Source: an uncultured Scytonema sp.
GTDB lineage: Bacteria > Cyanobacteriota > Cyanobacteriia > Cyanobacteriales > Nostocaceae
NCBI GenBank assembly: GCA_937873135.1
Contig: CALMVQ010000158.1
Coordinates: 1-57,802, forward strand
Direction of reading: 5' to 3'
DNA: 57,802 nt
The notes under the pieces were generated by a model, which searched no databases, was not told the origin of the DNA, and was given only the letters and a program-made list of their open reading frames with translations. Shown here in pieces: positions 52,438 to 57,802 of the stretch. Each line of letters starts with the position of its first letter. Positions within the stretch are counted from its first letter, which is position 1. Both the position numbers and the translations under genes were made by a program.

Positions 52438-52705
52438 GTGTTGAACAACTACTGAAATATGAGATATAAAATTATACTTATAACAAGCCGTGCTAGATTT
52501 GTAAAGATCTAGCTAAGACTGTTAACAGTTGACACTCAACAGCCCAAACGATTCGTTCACTTATCAAACACCTGAGTTCGACATAAAAAAAGCGTGCTAG
52601 GCATTGGGCTTTCTGCTTCTAACACTTATACGGTTTCTTTGGTGAAAACTATTCCCATTGTTTCTATCCAACCCATGCCTAGTCTCTACACCTAACAAAT
52701 AATCC

Positions 52706-53074
52706 CTAACTGAAAGGTATTATTTTACAAGGGAAGGTAACGTATTTGCCCTTCCCATTCGCCATCAAGACTACATTCCGCCAATAATAAATATCTTCAA
52801 TGGCACGACTAATTGGAACCTCAAGGCTCATTTCAAAGACACCAGGCATAGACAACCCTGCCTCAACACGCTCATAAGCATATTGCGTAATGGTAGCTAC
52901 ATCATGTGTGAGTAATATACGCCCTTCTTGGGAAGCCCACTTTAGCACCATAGGGTCATCAGCACTAGTCAAACCTACATCTTGAACTCGAACGATATCC
53001 AATTCTGGTTGACGACGTAATAAGCCCCGCACGATGTTATTGTTAAAGTTTTCGTCGGCAACAAATCGCAGCAT
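52706..53074 (-). CDS. DUF5615 PIN-like toxin-type protein
   Basis: The 122-residue protein starts MLRFVADENFNNNIVRGL, with the paired acidic residue DE typical of the DUF5615 PIN-like fold, followed by DIVRVQDVGL near 25, DPMVLKWASQEGRILLTHD near 40 and later EVPISRAIEDIYY. Family members are predicted toxin nucleases usually paired with a small upstream antitoxin. Here the stop codon of a short antitoxin-like fragment is three bases before the start, but no complete antitoxin is present. Confidence 0.87.
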   Translation of the reverse strand: MLRFVADENFNNNIVRGLLRRQPELDIVRVQDVGLTSADDPMVLKWASQEGRILLTHDVATITQYAYERVEAGLSMPGVFEMSLEVPISRAIEDIYYWRNVVLMANGKGKYVTFPCKIIPFS

Positions 53075-53077
53075 AAT

Positions 53078-53173
53078 TTACAGTTGCGTTCGACGAGACA
53101 ACAGGCGATCGCGTACACCTTGAGGGTCAAACTTCGCCTCATTTAACTTCCGGACTTCACTTGAGTATTGTAG
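53078..53173 (-). pseudogene. C-terminal fragment of a presumed antitoxin
   Basis: The minus-strand frame reads EVRKLNEAKFDPQGVRDRLL and ends SRRTQL at a TAA three bases before the DUF5615 start, the spacing of a toxin-antitoxin pair. There is no start codon and the frame closes upstream at a TGA within about 40 codons. The family is not one I can name; antitoxin identity is inferred from position. Confidence 0.5.
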
Positions 53174-53301
53174 GCTAAATCTGGGGCATAAATTTCAATC
53201 TCTTGAGCGATCCAGGAGTGAAAGCGTTGCCGGACAGTTTCACGTCGAGGATCGTGGTTAACCAAAACAACGAGCAAATTAGCATCCACAACAACAGTCA
53301 T
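53143..53301 (-). pseudogene. Truncated VapC (PIN domain) toxin fragment
   Basis: An ATG-initiated 52-codon frame starts MTVVVDANLLVVLVNHDPRR and contains HSWIAQEIEIYAPDLA, the N-terminal part of a VapC ribonuclease with the first active-site Asp (D6). After APDLA it loses similarity and stops; the C-terminal two-thirds and remaining active-site acids are gone. The ATG overlaps the stop of a VapB-like fragment (ATGA), typical of vapBC operons. Confidence 0.7.
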
Positions 53302-53399
53302 TGGCTAAATTGACTCCGTTGTTCCAACTCCTCACGGCTGGCACGAACTAGCTCAACTGTATCGACCAATGGTAGGGGACTAATGAAGAGAAAAGTTGG
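53298..53399 (-). pseudogene. C-terminal VapB-like antitoxin fragment
   Basis: The 33-residue tail ELVRASREELEQRSQFSQ, preceded by FISPLPLVDTV, ends in a TGA overlapping the vapC fragment's ATG. No start is visible; the upstream sequence is cut off by the plus-strand gene beginning at 53400. It matches the position of a VapB antitoxin, which is the inferred identity. Confidence 0.5.
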
Positions 53400-53621
53400 A
53401 TGTCAATTACAAATATTGCAAAACTATTGAAAATGGAAAATCAAATTGGATTTGTTCTGAAAGTATTTTTGTTCTCGGCTCTTATTTCGTTCTTAATTAA
53501 GTACACAGGACCAAGCCTATCTATTCCAGCAACCGCGACGAATGCTCTGATAATAATTTTGTTGCCAACTATAGTCTTGGCGAGTGTTTTACTGTATAGA
53601 AAGTTAGCTAAAAGTCTCTAG
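53400..53621 (+). CDS. Small two-helix membrane protein
   Basis: The 73-residue product has two hydrophobic helices, about residues 18-35 (VLKVFLFSALISFLIKY) and 48-66 (ALIIILLPTIVLASVLLY), joined by a GPSLSIPATATN loop. An internal ATG at 53433 (MENQIGFVLK) looks like a natural start and would give 62 residues. The sequence pattern reads like a small conserved cyanobacterial membrane protein of unknown function, but this is from memory. Confidence 0.6.
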   Translation: MSITNIAKLLKMENQIGFVLKVFLFSALISFLIKYTGPSLSIPATATNALIIILLPTIVLASVLLYRKLAKSL

Positions 53622-53786
53622 TACAAGGGGCGTGGAAGTAAAGTTACCATCCCAAACAGCCAAAACCCTCAAATACAAGGTTTTTAATTTTTAATTCCGT
53701 ACTCGCGGTACTAGGCGGAAGTTACGAAAATCAGCTAACCTGCATTAAGAGAAAATAGCTGCTCACCAAGAGCTGGGAGTCAGGGA

Positions 53787-54929
53787 TTGAGTTTAGGTCA
53801 ATCGATCGGTTTAATTGTCATCATTCTTTCCATGTACATCCTGTGGCAAATTCGGGAAGTACTTTTACTGATGTTTGCTGCAGTTGTCTTAGCCACGACT
53901 TTGAATCGTTTGGCTCGACAGTTCCAACGTTTGGGTTTGAAGCGCGGATTAGCCATTATCCTGTCGGTACTCCTGTTTATAGTAGTCATAGTGGGTTTTT
54001 TCTGGCTGATTGTTCCGCCTTTTGCCGCTCAGTCCCAAGAACTCACTTATCGCGTTCCCAAAGGGTTAGAGCGCTTGAATGGTTGGCTTGATCAGTTAGA
54101 AGCTCGTATCCCTCCTCAGCTTGCTCCCTATGTACCTGATATCAATAGCCTCAGCAAACAAGCACAACCTTTAATCAATCGTGCTGTTGGCACATCTTTT
54201 GCCTTTTTCTCCAGTTCCTTAGAAGTTTTCCTCAAGATTCTGCTGGTATTGGTTTGGACGGGGATGTTACTAACTGACCCCCAGAATTATCGTCAGGTAT
54301 TTATACGTCTGTTTCCCTCTTTTTATCGACGCCGGGTGGATGGAATATTAAATCAATGCGAGGTGTCATTGGAGGGATGGATTACAGGTGCTCTGATTGC
54401 AATGGGTTTTGTGGGAACGATGAGTTTAGTCGGTTTGTCAGTTTTGCATGTTCAATCAGCATTGGCTTTAGGGGTTTTGGCGGGATTTATGAACTTGATT
54501 CCCAACGTAGGTCCGACAATTAGCGTTATACCAGCAATGGCGATCGCACTTTTGGATGCTCCTTGGAAATCTCTTGCTGTTTTCGCACTTTACTTTGTCA
54601 TTCAACAAACAGAAGGAAATCTGGTTACGCCCGTTGTCATGGCCCATCAAGTCTCACTCCTCCCAGCCATCTCCTTAATCGCTCAGTTATTTTTCTTCAC
54701 ATTCTTTGGTTTTCTGGGATTACTCTTAGCTCTACCCCTTACTGTTGTAGCTAAGATTTGGTTACAAGAAGTCTTGATTAAAGATGTTTTGGATCAATGG
54801 GATGGTCATCCAAAAACACAGAATGAATTGATTGTCGTCTCGGAAAAGTCACAACCAGAATCTATGGAAAATTCAGCAATTGGTGAGCAGGAAACTACGG
54901 ATGATGTTGTTGCGAGAAATAATGATTAA
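53787..54929 (+). CDS. AI-2E family transporter (PerM/YhhT type)
   Basis: The 380-residue protein has about eight membrane segments: two at the N-terminus (LIVIILSMYILWQIR and VLLLMFAAVVLATTL), a soluble part between about 90 and 140, then GFMNLIPNVGPTISVIPAMAIALL near 229 and FLGLLLALPLTVVAKIWL near 308, all typical. The family exports small molecules or ions in different bacteria; AI-2 export is shown for only some. The frame starts at TTG with a GGGAG ribosome-binding site about eight bases before. An acidic C-terminal tail follows the last helix. Confidence 0.9.
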   Translation: MSLGQSIGLIVIILSMYILWQIREVLLLMFAAVVLATTLNRLARQFQRLGLKRGLAIILSVLLFIVVIVGFFWLIVPPFAAQSQELTYRVPKGLERLNGWLDQLEARIPPQLAPYVPDINSLSKQAQPLINRAVGTSFAFFSSSLEVFLKILLVLVWTGMLLTDPQNYRQVFIRLFPSFYRRRVDGILNQCEVSLEGWITGALIAMGFVGTMSLVGLSVLHVQSALALGVLAGFMNLIPNVGPTISVIPAMAIALLDAPWKSLAVFALYFVIQQTEGNLVTPVVMAHQVSLLPAISLIAQLFFFTFFGFLGLLLALPLTVVAKIWLQEVLIKDVLDQWDGHPKTQNELIVVSEKSQPESMENSAIGEQETTDDVVARNND

Positions 54930-54986
54930 GTCAGTTGATATGAGTAAACATAAATTTTTATTATATCTGTTAATTATTTGTGGATC

Positions 54987-55046
54987 GTGGGTTTAATCTC
55001 ATCACTTGTCACTACAAACGAACAATCTTGTCAAACCCGGACGTAC
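54987..55046. repeat. GGGCGGGTTT palindromic repeat, copy 4 (diverged)
   Basis: GTGGGTTTAATC starts and TTGTCAAACCCGGACGTAC ends this copy; the centre CATCACTTGTCACTACAAACGAACAAT follows copies 1 and 3. The arms have drifted (CCGGACG for CCGCCCC). Confidence 0.65.
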
Positions 55047-55130
55047 TAGGTTTCACAGCAAATCAATATTTCTTGACATATTTAGGTTTGATTGACTCAA
55101 CCAACTTAGTTTAATTATTGAATATTTATT

Positions 55131-56300
55131 ATGCGTATAATTGCGGAAATTAATGAGAAAATTAGTAGCAAACGTGCGGTGGTATTGACTGCTGAAGAGT
55201 TAAAAGCACGAGTTGCAGAAAATGGTGTTAGTAAAACTGCTAAGGAAGTTGATGTTGTCACCACGGGTACTTTTGAGCCGATGGAATCAAGTGGTGCAAT
55301 TATTAACCTGGGGCATACTGACCCACCGATTAAAATTCGTCGCTGTTTGTTGGATGGTGTGCCGACATACTCTGGTTTTGGAGCAGTAGACTTATACTTA
55401 GGCGCTAGTTGTGCAATGGAAGAAACGGACGGGGAAGAAGTTCGGGAACGTGGTGGTGGTCATGTGATCGAAGATTTGATCGCAGGCAAACCTGTACAAG
55501 TAAAAGCGCAAGGACAAGTTACAGATTGTTACCCAAGAGCAACTTTTGAAACAACAATCACTCGTGAAACCATCAATCAATTTTATTTGTTCAATCCGCG
55601 CAATCTTTATCAAAATTTTATAGTGGGAGTGAATGGAGGCGATCGCCAGCTATTTACATACCTCGGTCCGTTACAACCTCGTTTGGGTAATGCTGTTTAC
55701 TCAAACCCAGGTGCCATGTCTCCTTTACTGAACGACCCCGATTTGCAACTCGTTGGCATTGGGACACGGATATTCTTGGGTGGCGGTATAGGCTATGTAT
55801 CATGGGAAGGCACGCAGCACTTTCCGTTACAAAAACGTCTACCCAATCGTACACCTGTTGGTCCAGCAGCGACTTTAGCTTTAATTGGTGATGCGAAGCA
55901 AATGGATGCTCGTTGGGTACGTGGTTGTTACTTTAAAAATTATGGTCCTTCTTTAATGTTGGGAGTAGGCGTACCACTCCCGGTATTAAATGAAGAAGTT
56001 GTCGCCAGATGTGCAGTTTCTGACAAAGACTTAGTAGCGCCAATAGTGGACTTTTCCATTCCCCGACGTGTCCGTCCTACCTTTGGTTTAGTGAGTTACG
56101 CCCAACTTAAATCTGGGCGTATCACTATTGAAGGCAAAACAGTACGTGTCGCACCTCTTGCAAGTATGTTTCTCTCTCGGCAAGTTGCTTTTGAGTTAAA
56201 ACAGTGGATTGAGGCAGGTGATTTTACCTTAACTGAGCCTGTTGCACAACTTCCCACAGAGCGGTCTTTTCTTCCTCAAGATCGCTGGACGGAATTTTGA
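55131..56300 (+). CDS. Homocysteine biosynthesis protein (DUF39/HcyBio)
   Basis: The 389-residue protein is of the family first linked to homocysteine formation from aspartate semialdehyde in methanogens (MA1821-type). Blocks visible are VDVVTTGTFEPMESSGAIINLGHTDPP near 42, GATYSGFGAVDLYLGAS-like DGVPTYSGFGAVDLYLGAS near 75, GRIFLGGG-like GTRIFLGGGIGYVSWEGTQH near 208 and PRRVRPTFGLVSYAQL near 308. The partner ferredoxin-like NIL protein is not adjacent. Presence in cyanobacteria is usual; the exact reaction here is inferred from the family. Confidence 0.88.
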   Translation: MRIIAEINEKISSKRAVVLTAEELKARVAENGVSKTAKEVDVVTTGTFEPMESSGAIINLGHTDPPIKIRRCLLDGVPTYSGFGAVDLYLGASCAMEETDGEEVRERGGGHVIEDLIAGKPVQVKAQGQVTDCYPRATFETTITRETINQFYLFNPRNLYQNFIVGVNGGDRQLFTYLGPLQPRLGNAVYSNPGAMSPLLNDPDLQLVGIGTRIFLGGGIGYVSWEGTQHFPLQKRLPNRTPVGPAATLALIGDAKQMDARWVRGCYFKNYGPSLMLGVGVPLPVLNEEVVARCAVSDKDLVAPIVDFSIPRRVRPTFGLVSYAQLKSGRITIEGKTVRVAPLASMFLSRQVAFELKQWIEAGDFTLTEPVAQLPTERSFLPQDRWTEF

Positions 56301-56342
56301 TACTAATTCCTTCCTCTTGAGTAGAAAAAACAGTACTCAGCA

Positions 56343-57341
56343 CTACTCATGGGGTGGCTTTTGGCGCTTGACGGGTTTAGGCGTCGGTTCTTTCGGTATA
56401 GGTCGTGGTGCGGATGAGGAATCTCCTGTTTTGCGTATCGGTCGTGGTGTTTCTCCACTCCTTCTGGGGGGAAATGGTTTTCGACCAGTAGGAGGACGAC
56501 GCCCTCCCAGTCCTCCTTTTCTCTGAAATGGTCTGTGTTTTTTGGGTAAGTCGGCGATCGCCTCACCCCGTTGGATCAGCAATTCATCAGCTTCCCGGTG
56601 GACTTGAAAGTCCCAGAATTTCCCGACTGCTTTAGTATCCAACTTACCTTTAAGTTTTAACTTAAAGTACTTGGGTTTTTCTGATTCTTTGCGTGCTGCC
56701 TGCTTGATTTTGACAACCAAGTTCTCAGACTCAAAAGATTGGTAAACAACTTCGCCACGAACAGAAAAACCTCCATCTGGAATGTCTGATGAGGGTGTCA
56801 GAGCATCTGATGAACTATTGTTATCAGATATTTCTAACTCTTGTTCTTGTGAAGCCAAATCTTGTTCGTCTTCAGCTGTTTGTTTTGCCAAGTTTTCTGG
56901 CTCCCAAACTCCCACAATTTGGATGTGTAGTTTGTCATTTTCCTGCCGAGTTCGTGGATAAACGACCCACAGATGTTCTTTTTCTAAATCCAAGTGATTC
57001 TTAACTAAACTCATAATCCGACCTAAGAGGACGGCGTCAAGTTGTACACCATCTGGGGTCAGGATTTCACCTTGTGTAAATTGTTCGCTACTGGCAATAT
57101 AGCGACCTCGGATTAAGCCGATCGCACGGTACTGCATTGGTTCACTGGGAGGCGGAATCGGTTGCTGCCGATTTGCGAAGTTCTCATCAGTGGCAGTTTC
57201 GCTTGGGGTAACGGGCGAATTCTCTTTTTCAGAGGTAGAGGCTGAGATCTGCACATCAGCAGTAGCCTCTGTGCTAGTTTGAGCCTCTTTTGAGGCAGAA
57301 TGATTAGACGATTCAGACGACGGCATTAGGTCGGAATTCAT
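56343..57341 (-). CDS. Cyanobacterial hypothetical protein with low-complexity ends
   Basis: The 332-residue protein has a Ser/Thr/Glu-rich N-terminal 65 residues, a conserved-looking central part (QYRAIGLIRGRYIASSEQFTQGEI near 70, EKEHLWVVYPRTRQ near 116, and a FSVRGEVVYQS beta-rich block near 200), and a Pro/Arg/Lys-rich basic tail of about 60 residues. The start ATG at 57341 follows AAGGAG by five bases; a longer frame upstream lacks this. Function unknown; the basic tail may bind nucleic acid. Convergent with the HcyBio gene. Confidence 0.75.
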   Translation of the reverse strand: MNSDLMPSSESSNHSASKEAQTSTEATADVQISASTSEKENSPVTPSETATDENFANRQQPIPPPSEPMQYRAIGLIRGRYIASSEQFTQGEILTPDGVQLDAVLLGRIMSLVKNHLDLEKEHLWVVYPRTRQENDKLHIQIVGVWEPENLAKQTAEDEQDLASQEQELEISDNNSSSDALTPSSDIPDGGFSVRGEVVYQSFESENLVVKIKQAARKESEKPKYFKLKLKGKLDTKAVGKFWDFQVHREADELLIQRGEAIADLPKKHRPFQRKGGLGGRRPPTGRKPFPPRRSGETPRPIRKTGDSSSAPRPIPKEPTPKPVKRQKPPHE

Positions 57342-57679
57342 AGAAACTCCTTGCGGCGGAGACACATCCCATTGTGGGATTTTACGAACGCAACTGGAAA
57401 GAGCGTTTGTGCGAAAGAGTGAAAGTATATTTCCTTTCAATCCAGTCATCCCACATCGCCCAGCGTAAACTAAATACACAAAATTTCGCATATACACATT
57501 AAATGTGTAATTTAGCGCCTTTGCACTAGTTTCGGAAGCATACCATAGCTACAATTCAAACAGTTCCTCCTAAAGTCATCACTTATTTGCAGCAAAACAA
57601 TTGCCATTTGTTATAAAATTCACAAACAATTGACAGGATTCCGCAAACTTTTTCAAAATTTTAGCTTTATTAAGAAGGA

Positions 57680-57802
57680 GTAGGGGCGGGTTTTACAAGA
57701 TATCGTGTTTGCTGACATGTGATCTAAATTAAACCCGCCCGTACAGGAGGGGCGGGTTTTACAAGATATCGTGTTTGCTGACATGTGATCTAAATTAAAC
57801 CC
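57680..57802. repeat. GGGCGGGTTT palindromic repeat, tandem copies 5 and 6
   Basis: Copy 5 runs from GTAGGGGCGGGTTTT to AAACCCGCCCGTAC. Copy 6 begins 66 bp later (57749) and repeats it base for base until the window ends at TTAAACCC. Both contain AGATATCGTGTTTGCTGACA. The rest of the stretch upstream of the hypothetical gene shows nothing else. Confidence 0.85.

Overview
The window looks like chromosomal DNA of a filamentous, probably heterocyst-forming cyanobacterium (Nostocales). The evidence is frequent GCGATCGC (HIP1) octamers, many short palindromic intergenic repeats, heptamer tandem repeats, and a set of genes typical of cyanobacteria: DUF3611, DUF1818, DUF3155, a cytochrome b6f cofactor-assembly protein, a Hik2/CSK-like kinase, S14, omega, and a WD40 protein with a cyanobacterial-type N-terminus. 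There is no large prophage or intact insertion sequence. Species assignment is not possible by eye.

Left end (1-10 kb) is the accessory, defence-flavoured part. It holds a four-repeat CRISPR mini-array with a probable leader on its right, a short inverted-repeat element, a Uma2-type nuclease gene, a stand-alone MHYT sensor, and a DNA phosphorothioation (Dnd) locus. The locus has dndC and dndD on the minus strand, divergent from two different DGQHR-domain genes, one of them DndB-like. No dndE, dndA or dndFGH is visible, which makes it an unusual or partial Dnd set. A palindromic AT-rich element sits in the divergent promoter.

10-27 kb is mostly housekeeping: an SDR oxidoreductase, a DUF4910 peptidase-like protein, an aldo/keto reductase with ferredoxin domain, a bifunctional nuclease, riboflavin synthase, an M23 peptidase, biotin ligase, PgeF, an M48 peptidase lacking its N-terminus, Aat transferase with a near-consensus Fur box upstream, then a minus-strand run with S14, endonuclease III, RseP, SerRS and DUF3611.

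27-45 kb has a PadR regulator, a CCB-type b6f assembly protein, DUF3155, a Hik2-like kinase, an SLH-domain envelope protein beside a paralogue that keeps only its C-terminal domain, SbcC, an unrecognised protein with a TQTCD motif, a methyltransferase, a second Uma2, a haemagglutinin fragment, a membrane-anchored reductase-ferredoxin and a GH13 amylase.

45-57.8 kb has a fasciclin protein, rpoZ with a secreted protein, DUF1818, tRNA-Pro(GGG), a purple-acid-phosphatase-like enzyme, a WD40 protein, PurU, a decayed toxin-antitoxin cluster in front of an intact DUF5615 toxin-like gene, an AI-2E family transporter, a homocysteine-biosynthesis (DUF39) protein and a low-complexity hypothetical. A family of about 60-bp palindromic repeats with GGGCGGGTTT / AAACCCGCCC ends occurs at least five times across the window and is tandemly duplicated at the right edge.
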